Below, piece by piece: positions 45,039 to 54,824 of a stretch of 64,000 nt of DNA; within the stretch, counting starts at the first letter, position 1, and the number at the start of each line of letters is the position of its first letter. The position numbers and the translations under genes are program-made. A model generated the notes under the pieces. It was not told where the DNA came from. It was given only the letters and a program-made list of their open reading frames with translations, and ran no database searches. The stretch spans positions 62,001 through 126,000 of the forward strand of contig NZ_AUTC01000001.1 in NCBI RefSeq assembly GCF_001461695.1, written 5' to 3'. The stretch comes from Sinorhizobium fredii USDA 205. GTDB taxonomy: Bacteria; Pseudomonadota; Alphaproteobacteria; Rhizobiales; Rhizobiaceae.

Positions 45039-46124
45039 ATGGGCGAGCCAAATACAGCCGCACAACCATCCCAGGAGTTCGAAAAGGTCCTGGTCAACAG
45101 TTCGACGGATGTGGCGTCCTTCGACACGCATGACAAGACGCCGCTTCAGAAAATCCAGCATTTCCTGCATTCGACGCCGGCCGCCGTGCCGTTCGTCGTG
45201 CTCATTGCGTCGATCCTTGTCTTCGGGCTGGCGATCGGCGGCAGGTTCTTCTCGTCCTACACGCTGACGCTGATCCTGCAGCAGATCGCGGTCGTCGGCA
45301 TGCTCGGCGCGGCGCAGACGCTGGTGATCCTGACGGCCGGCATCGATCTCTCGATCGGCGTCATCATGGTCATCTCGGCGGTCGTCATGGGCAATTGCGC
45401 GGTGAGCTACGGCCTGCCGGCGCCGATTGCAGTGGCGGCCGGCTTCCTGGTCGGCGGCGCCTGCGGGCTTTTGAACGGTCTTTTGGTGTCGCGCCTCAAG
45501 TTGCCGCCCTTCATCGTCACGCTCGGCACCTGGTACGTGGTCATGTCGACGAACTTCATCTACTCGGAGAACGCGACCATCCGCGAGGCGGACGTGACCG
45601 CGGTGACCCAGTGGTTGCATGTCTTCGGCGTGACCTTCAAGGTCGGCACTGCGGTGTTGACTCTCGGCGTCGTCGCCATGGTCGCGCTGGTCTTCGGCCT
45701 CTGGTACGCGCTGAACCACACCGCCTGGGGGCGCCATCTCTATGCGGTCGGCGACGATCCGGAAGCCGCCAAGCTCTCCGGTATCCGCGTCGGCAAGGTG
45801 TTGTTGAGCGCCTACACACTCGCCGGCTTGATCGCCGCATTGGCCGCCTGGGTCTCGATCGGCCGAAACGGCTCGATCTCTCCGTCGGCGGCCGTCACAG
45901 ACTACAACCTGCAGGCCATTACCGCGGCCGTGATCGGCGGCATCTCGCTCTTTGGCGGCCGTGGCTCGATCCTCGGGACGCTGATCGGCGCGATGATCGT
46001 CGGCGTGGTGTCTATGGGCCTCAACATGCTCGGCGCCGACCCGCAATGGAAGGTCTTCCTGACCGGCGTGCTCATCATTTCCGCCGTCGCAATCGACCAG
46101 TGGATCAGAAAGGTAGCAGCGTAA
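45039..46124 (+). CDS. frcC: Fructose ABC transporter permease
   Basis: 361-aa inner-membrane permease of the ribose/xylose branched-chain type (BPD_transp_2). A 45-residue polar N terminus precedes eight to ten TM segments. Family sequences are AAQTLVILTAGIDLSIGVIM, GLLNGLLVSRLKLPPFIVTLGT and the coupling region AVGDDPEAAKLSGIRV. GGGAGGAG lies 6-7 bp before the ATG. The stop shares bases with the frcA start (TAATG). Confidence 0.92.
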   Translation: MGEPNTAAQPSQEFEKVLVNSSTDVASFDTHDKTPLQKIQHFLHSTPAAVPFVVLIASILVFGLAIGGRFFSSYTLTLILQQIAVVGMLGAAQTLVILTAGIDLSIGVIMVISAVVMGNCAVSYGLPAPIAVAAGFLVGGACGLLNGLLVSRLKLPPFIVTLGTWYVVMSTNFIYSENATIREADVTAVTQWLHVFGVTFKVGTAVLTLGVVAMVALVFGLWYALNHTAWGRHLYAVGDDPEAAKLSGIRVGKVLLSAYTLAGLIAALAAWVSIGRNGSISPSAAVTDYNLQAITAAVIGGISLFGGRGSILGTLIGAMIVGVVSMGLNMLGADPQWKVFLTGVLIISAVAIDQWIRKVAA

Positions 46125-46906
46125 TGGCACAGGAACCCATTCTCACCGCCCGCGGTCTCGTCAAGCGCTATGGCCGCGTCACTGCCCTCGATCATGCCGA
46201 TTTCGACCTCTACCCGGGTGAAATCCTCGCGGTGATCGGCGACAACGGCGCCGGAAAGTCCTCGATGATCAAGGCGATCTCCGGTGCCGTCACCCCGGAC
46301 GAAGGCGAGATCCGCCTCGAAGGCCAGCCGATACACTTCCGCTCGCCGATGGAGGCGCGCGCCGCCGGCATCGAGACCGTCTATCAGAACCTCGCTCTGT
46401 CGCCGGCCCTTTCGATCGCCGACAACATGTTCCTCGGCCGCGAAATCCGCAAGCCGGGCATCATGGGCAAGCTGTTCCGTACGCTCGATCGTTCCGCCAT
46501 GGAAAAGAGGGCGCGGGAGAAGCTTTCCGAGCTCGGCCTGATGACGATCCAGAACATCAACCAGGCGGTGGAAACGCTCTCCGGCGGCCAGCGCCAGGGC
46601 GTGGCGGTTGCGCGTGCCGCCGCCTTCGGGTCCAAGGTCGTCATCATGGACGAGCCGACCGCAGCGCTCGGCGTCAAGGAAAGCCGGCGCGTCCTGGAAC
46701 TGATCCTCGACGTGCGTCGTCGCGGCCTACCGATCGTGCTGATCTCGCACAACATGCCGCATGTCTTCGAGGTGGCCGACCGGATCCACATCCACCGCCT
46801 CGGCCGTCGGCTCTGCGTCATCAATCCGAAGGAATACACCATGTCGGACGCGGTCGCCTTCATGACCGGTGCCAAGGCGCCGCCCGGCGAGGCAATCGCC
46901 GCATGA
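46124..46906 (+). CDS. frcA: Fructose ABC transporter ATP-binding protein
   Basis: 260-aa ATPase with a single ABC domain, unlike the double-domain RbsA type. Walker A GDNGAGKSS (residues 41-49), Q-loop VYQNLAL, signature LSGGQRQ, Walker B VVIMDEPTAALG, and H-loop ISHNMPH. It would dimerise to drive FrcC. It overlaps frcC by 1 base and frcK by 4, tight translational coupling. Confidence 0.93.
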   Translation: MAQEPILTARGLVKRYGRVTALDHADFDLYPGEILAVIGDNGAGKSSMIKAISGAVTPDEGEIRLEGQPIHFRSPMEARAAGIETVYQNLALSPALSIADNMFLGREIRKPGIMGKLFRTLDRSAMEKRAREKLSELGLMTIQNINQAVETLSGGQRQGVAVARAAAFGSKVVIMDEPTAALGVKESRRVLELILDVRRRGLPIVLISHNMPHVFEVADRIHIHRLGRRLCVINPKEYTMSDAVAFMTGAKAPPGEAIAA

Positions 46907-47523
46907 ATGTGCGGTCCTTGAGGGACGAAATCCTGAAACGGGCGGCGGGAGCCGGCCGTTTCATCGTCGCCATTGCCGGCCCGCCCGGCGCCGGTAAGTC
47001 GACGCTTTCCGAATCTCTTGCCGAGGCGATTGCCGAGGCGGGGGAAAACGTGGCGGTGCTGCCGATGGACGGCTTCCACATGGATAACGCCGTCCTCGTC
47101 GACAAGGGCCTGCTGCCGCGCAAGGGGGCGCCCGAGACTTTCGACGTGCGGGCCTTCCTGTCGACGCTCGACGCGGTGCGCGCCAATGACGGCGAAGTGC
47201 TCGTTCCGGTGTTCGACCGGACCCGCGAACTGGCGATCGCCTCGGCACGGGCCATCGCGCCGGTAACGCGCATCGTGTTGGTCGAGGGCAATTACCTGCT
47301 TCTCGACGAGCTGCCGTGGAGCAGGCTCGATGGGGCATTCGACTATTCGATCTTCATCGATCCGGGGATCGACGTGCTCGAACAGCGATTGCTGCAGCGC
47401 TGGCACGATCACGGCTATGATGGGGAGACCGCTCGGAAGAAGGCCTTCGACAACGACATCCCGAACGCCCGCCGCGTCGTCGGCAGCCGCCGCGCCAGCG
47501 ATCTGGTGATCCGGGATTTCTGA
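46903..47523 (+). CDS. frcK: P-loop kinase of the frc operon (pantothenate/uridine kinase-like fold)
   Basis: 206-aa kinase with Walker A AGPPGAGKST (residues 25-34), MDGFHMDN, and VEGNYLLLDE. These resemble the uridine/panthothenate kinase superfamily, including YfdH/fructose-transport-associated proteins. Its substrate is unproven. The operon position suggests sugar or nucleoside phosphorylation, although the PfkB-type fructokinase at 49492 is the more obvious fructose kinase. The symbol follows the S. meliloti locus by synteny. Confidence 0.85.
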   Translation: MNVRSLRDEILKRAAGAGRFIVAIAGPPGAGKSTLSESLAEAIAEAGENVAVLPMDGFHMDNAVLVDKGLLPRKGAPETFDVRAFLSTLDAVRANDGEVLVPVFDRTRELAIASARAIAPVTRIVLVEGNYLLLDELPWSRLDGAFDYSIFIDPGIDVLEQRLLQRWHDHGYDGETARKKAFDNDIPNARRVVGSRRASDLVIRDF

Positions 47524-47673
47524 GATTTGGCTGCGTGCGCCATTGTCTTCGGCGGCGCAATGATGGTATCGAGGCGCGGTTTCACCACATGAGTTACCGC
47601 CCTTTCAAGCGCTTCGGCCGGCTTCGACGCCGCCCGCGCGGATCGGGCGCGCGAGCATCGGGAGAAAGCTGAC

Positions 47674-48711
47674 ATGCAAGAGCTCGTTATCCGTCGCCCG
47701 GACGACTGGCATCTCCACCTACGCGACGGCGGCATGCTGCGCGGCGTCATCGGCGACACGAGTCGCCATTTCGCTCGCGCCATTATCATGCCCAATCTGG
47801 TCCCGCCGGTGGTAACCTCCGCGGATGCGGCCGCCTACCGCGAACGCATCCTCGCCGCCATTCCGGCCGGCGACCGGTTCGAACCGTTGATGACGCTCTA
47901 CCTCACCGAAGGAACGGATCCGGACGATGTCGAGGCCGGTTACAGGAGCGGCCTCGTCAAGGCGGTGAAGCTCTATCCGGCCGGCGCGACCACCAATTCG
48001 CACAGCGGCGTGCGCGATATCGCCAAGGCGATGCCGGTTCTCGATCGCATGGCCGAGATCGGAATGCCGCTCTGCGTCCACGGCGAAGTGACGACGCCGG
48101 AGGTCGATATCTTCGACCGCGAGGCGGTGTTCATCGAAACGGTCCTCGATCCGCTGCGCCGGCGGTTGCCGGATCTCAGGATCACCATGGAACATGTGAC
48201 GACGAAGGACGGCGTCGATTACATCAAGGAGCATGCGGCCAATCTGGCGGGCTCCATCACCACCCATCACCTGATCATCAATCGCAACGCCATCCTCGTC
48301 GGCGGCATCAAGCCGCATTACTACTGCCTGCCGGTCGCCAAGCGCGAGACGCACCGTCTGGCCTTGCGCGCTGCTGCGGTCTCAGGGGACGTGCGGTTCT
48401 TTCTCGGCACCGACTCCGCCCCGCATGTCGATCCGCTCAAGGAATGCGCCTGCGGCTGCGCCGGCATCTACACCTCCATCAACACGATGAGCTGCCTTGC
48501 CCATGTGTTCGAGGAGGAGGGCGCGCTCGACCGGCTCGAGGCCTTCACCTCGCTGAACGGCCCGGCCTGGTACGGCCTTCCGGCGAACGAGGAAACGATC
48601 ACGCTGCGCAAGGCCAACGAGCCGGTCCGCCATCCCGCCAAGATCGAGACCGAAGCCGGTCTGATCACGGTTTTCGACCCGCTGTTCCCGCTCTACTGGG
48701 CCGTCGTCTAG
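47674..48711 (+). CDS. pyrC: Dihydroorotase
   Basis: 345-aa zinc amidohydrolase (class II, E. coli type) that closes carbamoyl-aspartate to dihydroorotate in pyrimidine synthesis. Metal ligands WHLHLRDG (HxH), the carbamylated Lys in [13 protein letters not shown], His in CVHGE and TMEHVTT, and Asp in LGTDSAPH. It lies 24 bp before pyrE, so the two are co-transcribed. The 150-bp gap after frcK shows no clear signal. Confidence 0.96.
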   Translation: MQELVIRRPDDWHLHLRDGGMLRGVIGDTSRHFARAIIMPNLVPPVVTSADAAAYRERILAAIPAGDRFEPLMTLYLTEGTDPDDVEAGYRSGLVKAVKLYPAGATTNSHSGVRDIAKAMPVLDRMAEIGMPLCVHGEVTTPEVDIFDREAVFIETVLDPLRRRLPDLRITMEHVTTKDGVDYIKEHAANLAGSITTHHLIINRNAILVGGIKPHYYCLPVAKRETHRLALRAAAVSGDVRFFLGTDSAPHVDPLKECACGCAGIYTSINTMSCLAHVFEEEGALDRLEAFTSLNGPAWYGLPANEETITLRKANEPVRHPAKIETEAGLITVFDPLFPLYWAVV

Positions 48712-48735
48712 TCGTTTGATTTTGAAGGAGAGGTC

Positions 48736-49434
48736 ATGTTTTCGAATGCATTCACCGACAAGACGGTGATGGCCGAGCTGGTCGCGAAGATGCTCTGGGA
48801 GATCAAGGCGGTGCACTTTCGCGCCGACCAGCCCTACAAGCTCTCCTCCGGCATGGCGAGCCCGGTCTATATCGACTGCCGCAAGCTGATCTCCTATCCG
48901 CGCATCCGCTCGGCGGTGATGGACTTCGCCGCCGCGACCATCCTCAGCGACGCCGGCTTCGAGCAATTCGACGTTGTCGCCGGCGGCGAGACGGCCGGCA
49001 TTCCCTTTGCGGCCATGCTTGCCGAACGGCTCGGCCTGCCGATGATCTATGTGCGCAAGGCGCCGAAGGGACATGGCCGCAATGCCCAGATCGAAGGACA
49101 TATGCCGGAGGGCGCGCGTGTGCTGGTGATCGAGGACCTGACGACCGCCGGCGGCTCGATGTTCAAGTTCATCGATGCTATCCGCGCCGCCGGCGGTGTT
49201 GTCGAGCACGGCATAGCGCTCTTCTACTACGACATTTTCCCGGAAGCGCGGGGCAACATGAAATCCAAGGGCGTCGACCTGCATTACATCGCCACCTGGC
49301 GCAATGTACTGGCGGTGGCCCGCGAGCAGGCGCTGTTCGACGAAAAGACGCTGAACGAGGTGGAAGCCTTCCTCAATGCGCCGCTCGCCTGGTCGGCCCG
49401 CAACGGCGGCGTCGGCACGCTCGCCGCCCAGTGA
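48736..49434 (+). CDS. pyrE: Orotate phosphoribosyltransferase
   Basis: 232-aa enzyme joining orotate and PRPP to give OMP. The PRPP-binding motif [14 protein letters not shown] is clear, with [16 protein letters not shown] as the flexible catalytic loop and [17 protein letters not shown] near the N terminus. Shine-Dalgarno AAGGAGAGG precedes the ATG. It pairs with the upstream pyrC. Confidence 0.95.
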   Translation: MFSNAFTDKTVMAELVAKMLWEIKAVHFRADQPYKLSSGMASPVYIDCRKLISYPRIRSAVMDFAAATILSDAGFEQFDVVAGGETAGIPFAAMLAERLGLPMIYVRKAPKGHGRNAQIEGHMPEGARVLVIEDLTTAGGSMFKFIDAIRAAGGVVEHGIALFYYDIFPEARGNMKSKGVDLHYIATWRNVLAVAREQALFDEKTLNEVEAFLNAPLAWSARNGGVGTLAAQ

Positions 49435-49491
49435 GCCCGGCGACGCCGGGACGCTGATTTTCTGGTCGGTAGTTTCTATGGGAGAACATTC

Positions 49492-50418
49492 ATGATCGTT
49501 TGCTGCGGAGAGGCCCTGATCGACATGCTGCCGCGCGAGACCGCGGCCGGGGAAAGCGCCTTTGCGCCCTATGCCGGGGGGGCCATCTTCAACACGGCGA
49601 TCGCGCTTGGAAGGCTCGGCATTCCGACCGGCTTTTTCACCGGTCTGTCCGACGACATGTTCGGCGACATCCTGCGGGAGACGCTGAAGGCGGCGAATGT
49701 CGATTTCGGGCCTTGCGCCACGCTGCCGCTGCACACGACGCTGGCCTTCGTGAAACTCGTCAACGGACATGCGAGCTACGCCTTCTTCGACGAGAATACC
49801 GCCGGGCGGATGATCACCACGGACCATCTGCCGGCCTTCGGCGATTTCTGCGAGGCGCTGCATTTCGGTGCGATCAGCCTGATCCCCGAGCCCTGCGGCT
49901 CGACCTACGAAGCGCTGATGACGCGGGAGCATGAAAAGCGGGTGATCTCCTTCGACCCGAATATCCGGCCCGGTTTCATCAAGGACCGCGACGCCCATCT
50001 CGCCCGCATGAACCGCATGGCGGCGATGTCGGATATCATCAAGTTCTCCGACGAGGATCTCGCCTGGTTCGGCATGAAGGGGAGCCATGACACGCTCGCG
50101 GCCGAATGGCTGAAGCGTGGTCCCAAGCTGGTGGTGATCACCAGGGGCGCCGACGGCGCCGTCGGCTATACGAGGAACCACAAGGTCGAAGTCGCAAGCG
50201 AGCGGGTGACGGTCGTCGACACGGTCGGCGCCGGCGACACATTCGATGCCGGCGTGCTGGCCTCGCTGAAGCTCGACAATCTCCTGACCAAGGAACAGGT
50301 GGCCGACTTGAGCGACGAAGCGGTCCGCCAGGCGCTGGCGCTCGGTGCGAAGGCAGCGGCCGTCACCGTGTCGCGGGCGGGCGCCAATCCGCCGTGGAAA
50401 TACGAGATCGGGCTCTGA
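49492..50418 (+). CDS. frk: PfkB-family fructokinase
   Basis: 308-aa sugar kinase. The ribokinase fold shows GEALIDMLPRETAAGESAF, GGAIFNTAIALGRLG, and the catalytic signature DTVGAGDTFDAGVL with Asp as base. It phosphorylates fructose to fructose 6-phosphate, which pgi (next downstream, opposite strand) converts to glucose 6-phosphate. The close frc uptake operon supports the substrate call. GGGAGAA precedes the ATG. Confidence 0.92.
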   Translation: MIVCCGEALIDMLPRETAAGESAFAPYAGGAIFNTAIALGRLGIPTGFFTGLSDDMFGDILRETLKAANVDFGPCATLPLHTTLAFVKLVNGHASYAFFDENTAGRMITTDHLPAFGDFCEALHFGAISLIPEPCGSTYEALMTREHEKRVISFDPNIRPGFIKDRDAHLARMNRMAAMSDIIKFSDEDLAWFGMKGSHDTLAAEWLKRGPKLVVITRGADGAVGYTRNHKVEVASERVTVVDTVGAGDTFDAGVLASLKLDNLLTKEQVADLSDEAVRQALALGAKAAAVTVSRAGANPPWKYEIGL

Positions 50419-50575
50419 TTCCGGATGAACCCCTTTTTGCGAAGCGAAGGGTTCTCAACAAGAGCGGAGGAACGACGCGTGGTTTTCCGCGCGCTCGTTG
50501 GCAAGGGGTGAGATCCGATTGATTGGATCGCAACAGGTATCGCGGCGGGCGCTCTGCGAGCGGCAAGCCGATGCA

Positions 50576-50754
50576 CCCCCCTCTGCCCTGCCGGTCATCT
50601 CCCCCACAAGGAGGGAGATTCGCGAGAGGCGCCGCCTTCTACCAAGGCCAGCTCCCTGGGTAGATTGGCATTGTTTCTCGAAGAGTGAACGAGGAGCCCA
50701 CGTCTGGCCGATCTCCCCCCTTGTGGGGGAGATGCCCGGCAGGGCAGAGGGGGG
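50576..50754. repeat. RIME-like 179-bp repeat between frk and pgi
   Basis: Left end CCCCCCTCTGCCCTGCCGG and right end CCGGCAGGGCAGAGGGGGG form terminal inverted repeats, each next to an inner inverted copy of ATCTCCCCC/GGGGGAGAT. Two palindromes around a non-coding centre resemble the rhizobial intergenic mosaic element. It occupies most of the 391-bp gap 50419-50809 between convergent genes; nothing else is seen there. Confidence 0.8.
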
Positions 50755-50809
50755 TATCGACACTCGCTACCCCGCCCGCCCTGCCGCTGCAATCTGATCG
50801 CTTTCGGCT

Positions 50810-52435
50810 TTAACGTGCCGCCTTCAGAAGCGCGGCAACGAGGCCGGCGGTCGAGGAATCGTGACCCTCGGCGCTCTCCTTGCCTTCGACGACAGGCAGC
50901 AGACCGGTCGCCAGTTCCTTGCCGAGCTCGACGCCCCACTGGTCGAAGGAGTTGATGTTGAAGAGAGCGCCTTCGACGAAGACGCGGTGCTCGTAGAGCG
51001 CGATCAGGCGGCCGAGCGCGAAGGGGTCGAGCTGGTCGTAGACGAAGGTCAGCGACGGCCGGTTGCCGGTGAAGACGCGGTGCGGCGCTATTCTGTCCGC
51101 CTTCGCCTCGTCCATGCCCTTCGAGGTGAGCTGTGCCTTGGCTTCGGCCAGCGTGCGGCCCTTCGTCAGCGCTTCCGACTGCGCCAGGCAGTTGGCGATC
51201 AGCAGCTGGTGCTGGTGGCGCAAGTCCTTCTCGTGGCCGTTCGCGGCGATCATGAATTCGGCCGGAATGATGTCGGTGCCCTGGTGGATGAGCTGGTAGA
51301 AGGCGTGCTGGCCATTGGTGCCGGGCTCGCCCCAGACGACCGGACCCGTCGCGAATTCCACCGGCTTGCTGTCGAGCGTGACCGCCTTGCCATTCGATTC
51401 CATGTCGAGCTGCTGCAGATAGGCGGGGAAGCGCGACAGGCGCTGGTCGTAGGGCAGGATCGCCCGCGACGGATAGCCGAGCACGTTGCGATGGTAGAAG
51501 CCGATGAGCCCAAGCAGCATCGGAATGTTCTCGCGTATGGGAGCGGAGCGGAAATGTTCGTCGATCGCGTGTCCGCCGTCGAGGAAGCGACCGAAATTCT
51601 CCTTGCCGACGGCGATCATCAGCGGCAGGCCGATCGCCGACCAGATCGAATAGCGTCCGCCGACCCAGTCCCAGAAGCCGAAGACGCGGGCAGCGTCGAT
51701 GCCGAAGGCGGCGACCTTGTCGAGGGCGGTGGAGACCGCCGCGAAGTGATTGCCGACCGCCGCCTCGCCAAGCTTGCCGGCGATGAAGGCACGCGCCGTC
51801 GCCGCGTTGGTCATCGTCTCGATCGTCGTGAAGGTTTTCGACGCGACGATGAACAGCGAGGTTTCCGGGTCGAGGAGCTTCAGCGTATCGGCGATATGGG
51901 CGCCGTCGACATTGGAAACGAAATGCAGCCGCGGACCGTCGTGGAAGGGGGCGAGGGCCAGCGTCGCCATCACCGGGCCAAGATCGGAGCCGCCGATGCC
52001 GATATTGACCACATCGGTGATCTTCTTGCCGGTGGCACCCCGCAAGGCGCCGGAACGGACGTCGTCGGCAAAGGCGCCCATCGCCGCCAAGACGGCGTTG
52101 ACATCAGGCATGACGTCCTTGCCGCCGACGAGGATCGGCCGGTTCGACCGGTTCCGGAGCGCGGTATGCAGGACGGCGCGTCCCTCGGTGATGTTGATGA
52201 TGTCGCCACGGAACATCGCGTCGCGCTTCTCCTCGACCTTGGCGGCTTTCGCCAGCGCCTCGAGGCCGTCGAGAATCTTGCCGTTCACGGCGCATTTCGA
52301 ATAGTCGAGGAGGAGATCGCTGAGCCTCGTGCTGAAGCGCGAAAAGCGGTTCGGATCGGCCGCGAAGGCGGCACGGATATCGGTTGCATTGGTCTCGCGT
52401 GCAGTGGCTTTGAGGTTTTCGACAAGCGCTTTCAT
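50810..52435 (-). CDS. pgi: Glucose-6-phosphate isomerase
   Basis: 541-aa enzyme interconverting glucose 6-phosphate and fructose 6-phosphate. Signatures are [14 protein letters not shown], the motif [19 protein letters not shown], catalytic Glu in [21 protein letters not shown] (His nearby) and the C-terminal [14 protein letters not shown]. Length is normal. AAGGAG lies 9 bp upstream. With frk and the frc operon it forms a local fructose route. Confidence 0.97.
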   Translation of the reverse strand: MKALVENLKATARETNATDIRAAFAADPNRFSRFSTRLSDLLLDYSKCAVNGKILDGLEALAKAAKVEEKRDAMFRGDIINITEGRAVLHTALRNRSNRPILVGGKDVMPDVNAVLAAMGAFADDVRSGALRGATGKKITDVVNIGIGGSDLGPVMATLALAPFHDGPRLHFVSNVDGAHIADTLKLLDPETSLFIVASKTFTTIETMTNAATARAFIAGKLGEAAVGNHFAAVSTALDKVAAFGIDAARVFGFWDWVGGRYSIWSAIGLPLMIAVGKENFGRFLDGGHAIDEHFRSAPIRENIPMLLGLIGFYHRNVLGYPSRAILPYDQRLSRFPAYLQQLDMESNGKAVTLDSKPVEFATGPVVWGEPGTNGQHAFYQLIHQGTDIIPAEFMIAANGHEKDLRHQHQLLIANCLAQSEALTKGRTLAEAKAQLTSKGMDEAKADRIAPHRVFTGNRPSLTFVYDQLDPFALGRLIALYEHRVFVEGALFNINSFDQWGVELGKELATGLLPVVEGKESAEGHDSSTAGLVAALLKAAR

Positions 52436-52591
52436 CGCAGGGCTCCTTGCATCGGAAATCGGCTGCGATAGCTAGTCGGTTTAGACGGGGCAAATCAAGG
52501 GCAGGTGTGCACTGCAGCGAAAAAAGGAGGCCGCTGCGCGCTGCCTTCGCATCTAATGTCGCCCAAATGTGAGGGGACCTGGGAGTGGTCT

Positions 52592-52708
52592 GCCCCTCAC
52601 CCTAACCCTCTCCCCGCCTGCGGGGAGAGGGGACTTTGGAGTGAGGCGCTGCGACGAGTCCCCTTCGCCCCGCCTGCGGGAGAAGGTGGCGGCAGCCGGA
52701 TGAGGGGC
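52592..52708. repeat. REP-like element with GCCCCTCA/TGAGGGGC ends
   Basis: 117-bp non-coding repeat. It starts GCCCCTCACCCTAACCC with hairpin CTCTCCCCGC/GCGGGGAGAG, and ends CCCGCCTGCGGGAGAAGG then GGATGAGGGGC. It matches parts of the elements at 12132-12219 and 16016-16116. It lies just past the fadD stop. Confidence 0.8.
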
Positions 52709-52718
52709 CTTCCCTTGG

Positions 52719-54419
52719 CTAACCTCGCAGGTCCTTGCGCAAGATCTTGCCGACATTCGACTTCGGCAGTTCGTCGCGGAACTCGACGTGTCTCGGCCGC
52801 TTGTAGTTCGTGAGGTTTTCGGCGCAGTGGCGCTTGACATCCTCTTCGGTCAGGTTCGGATCCTTGCGCACCACGAAGAGCTTCACCGCCTCGCCGGAAT
52901 GCGGATCGGCAATGCCGATCGCCGCGCATTCGAGGATGCCGGGGTGGGTTGCGACAACCTCTTCGATTTCGTTCGGGAAGACGTTGAAGCCGGAAACGAG
53001 GATCATGTCCTTCTTGCGGTCGACGATCTTCGTCAGTCCGGCGGCGTTCATGAAGCCGATGTCGCCGGTGCGGAAGAAGCCGTCCGGCGAAATCGCCTTG
53101 GCCGTCTCGTCCGGGCGTTGCCAGTAGCCGGCCATGACCTGCGGGCCCCGGATGCAGATCTCGCCGATTTCGCCGGTCGGCAGCGCATTGCCGTTTTCGT
53201 CGCGGATTTCGACTTCGGTCGAGGGGAGCGGCATGCCGATCGTGCCGGTGAACTCGTCCGTGTCGAGCCGGTTGGCGGTGGCGACCGGAGAGGTTTCCGA
53301 GAGCCCGTAGCCCTCATGGATGGGGCAGTGCGTCATGGCGAGCCAGCGCTCCGCCACCGGTCGCTGCACCGCCATGCCGCCGCCGAATGTCAGGATCAGC
53401 GAGGAGAAGTCGAGCTTCTGAAACTCCGGGTTGTTCATCAGCGCGTTGAACAGCGTGTTGAGCCCGGGGAAGATGTTGGTCTTGTACTTGCCCAACTCCT
53501 GGACGAAGGCGGGAATATCGCGCGGATTGGGGATCAGGATGTTGTTGCCGCCGGTCGCGAGCCCCATCAGCGAGTTCACGGTCAGTGCGAAGATGTGGTA
53601 GAGCGGCAAGGCGCACATGAAAGTGAGGTTTTCCGGGCGCGGCTTGCGCAGGAAGGCTGTATTCAGCCAGATCTCCATCTGCGCCATGTTGGACAGCAGA
53701 TTGGCATGGGTGAGGGTGGCGCCCTTGGAAACGCCGGTCGTGCCGCCGGTATATTGCAGGAAGGCGACGTCGCTAAGCCCGACATTCGGCTTCGCAAGCG
53801 CAAGCTTCTCGCCCTTGGAAAGAACCGTTCGGAAGGAGAGGTGGCCCGGCAGCGACCAGGCGGGGACGAGCTTCTTGACGCGGCGCACGACGAGATTGAC
53901 GACGAGCCCTTTCACCCCGAGCATGTCGCCCATCGTCGCGACCACAACGTGCTTGACCTTGGTCCGGGCGACGACCTGCTCGACCGTATGGGCGAAATTT
54001 TCCAGGACGAAGATCGCCTTGGCGCCGGCATCGACCAGCTGGTGTTCGAGCTCGCGCGGCGTGTAGAGCGGATTGACGTTGACGACCGTGTAGCCGGCCC
54101 TGAGGATGCCGTAGACGATCACCGGGTTCTGCAGGATGTTCGGCATCATCACGGCGACGCGATCGCCCTTCGCCAGACCGAGCGACTGCAGCCAGGCGCC
54201 GATTCGGCCCGAATAGACGTTGAGATCGGCAAACGTCAGCGCCTTGCCCATGCAGGTGAAGGCGGGGCGCCAGGAATGCTGCGCGACCGCATGGTCGAAG
54301 AACTCGCCGAGCGATCGGTAGGGGAGCGGTCCGATTTCGGCGGGCACGCCCGGCGGATAGGACTTGACCCAGTTCTTCCCCGCGCCGGACCCCGCCTGCT
54401 GCATGCTTGCTTCCGCCAT
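52719..54419 (-). CDS. fadD: Long-chain fatty acid-CoA ligase
   Basis: 566-aa AMP-forming acyl-CoA synthetase that activates fatty acids for beta-oxidation. ATP/AMP motif YTGGTTGVSKGATLTHANL, GYGLSETSP, the FadD linker and signature motif FFRTGDIGFMNAAGLTKIVDRKKDMI, and the C-terminal catalytic Lys in LPKSNVGKILRKDLR. In S. meliloti FadD also affects swarming and symbiosis. The promoter at 54552-54578 overlaps a palindromic operator shared with the nitronate-monooxygenase gene. Confidence 0.95.
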   Translation of the reverse strand: MAEASMQQAGSGAGKNWVKSYPPGVPAEIGPLPYRSLGEFFDHAVAQHSWRPAFTCMGKALTFADLNVYSGRIGAWLQSLGLAKGDRVAVMMPNILQNPVIVYGILRAGYTVVNVNPLYTPRELEHQLVDAGAKAIFVLENFAHTVEQVVARTKVKHVVVATMGDMLGVKGLVVNLVVRRVKKLVPAWSLPGHLSFRTVLSKGEKLALAKPNVGLSDVAFLQYTGGTTGVSKGATLTHANLLSNMAQMEIWLNTAFLRKPRPENLTFMCALPLYHIFALTVNSLMGLATGGNNILIPNPRDIPAFVQELGKYKTNIFPGLNTLFNALMNNPEFQKLDFSSLILTFGGGMAVQRPVAERWLAMTHCPIHEGYGLSETSPVATANRLDTDEFTGTIGMPLPSTEVEIRDENGNALPTGEIGEICIRGPQVMAGYWQRPDETAKAISPDGFFRTGDIGFMNAAGLTKIVDRKKDMILVSGFNVFPNEIEEVVATHPGILECAAIGIADPHSGEAVKLFVVRKDPNLTEEDVKRHCAENLTNYKRPRHVEFRDELPKSNVGKILRKDLRG

Positions 54420-54551
54420 GATCTCTCTCCCTCTGGTGGCAACGAACGGCCTTGCTCACGGCGAAGAAAAATCCCTCCCGATCTTCCCTCGCGGTCTTCC
54501 CTCCTGCTCGAAGATGCTGCTTTTCCAGCGTCTCTTCAAGCACTAATCGGA

Positions 54552-54578
54552 ATTATATAACTTTGACGTAAACGTCAA
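54552..54578 (-). promoter_or_regulatory. fadD promoter with overlapping palindromic operator
   Basis: Minus strand: TTGACG (54573-54578), a 15-bp spacer, then perfect TATAAT (54552-54557), about 130 bp before the fadD ATG. The dyad TTGACGT-AA-ACGTCAA at 54563-54578 overlaps the -35, implying repression. It resembles MerR-type LiuR sites known to control fatty-acid and branched-chain degradation genes. The other bases of the 405-bp gap 54420-54824 show no coding evidence. Confidence 0.6.
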
Positions 54579-54824
54579 TAACGCCGACGCAGATGCAGGG
54601 GCCGATTTTGCCGGGCAGGGAGGCACAAGCGCATCGAAATCTCCCTGTCATGTCGGTTCGCTAGACCCGTGGAAAACGATCACGGCAATTGTGAATTGAT
54701 CCCGAACCAGCGCAATGATTTGGAGGCGCGGCCCTCTTTATGCCGAAAGCGCGCATCGAGGCGGGAGACGGGCTGGCAAGGCTGCGGGATTGTTGTAAGG
54801 TTCTTGAAAGACGGAGGACTACAG

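Noticed and set aside
54669..54824. Upstream extension of the AI-2E/PerM-family gene
   Set aside because: Composition is unlike a transporter N terminus and no ribosome-binding site precedes it; the GTG at 54825 has GGAGG at good distance.
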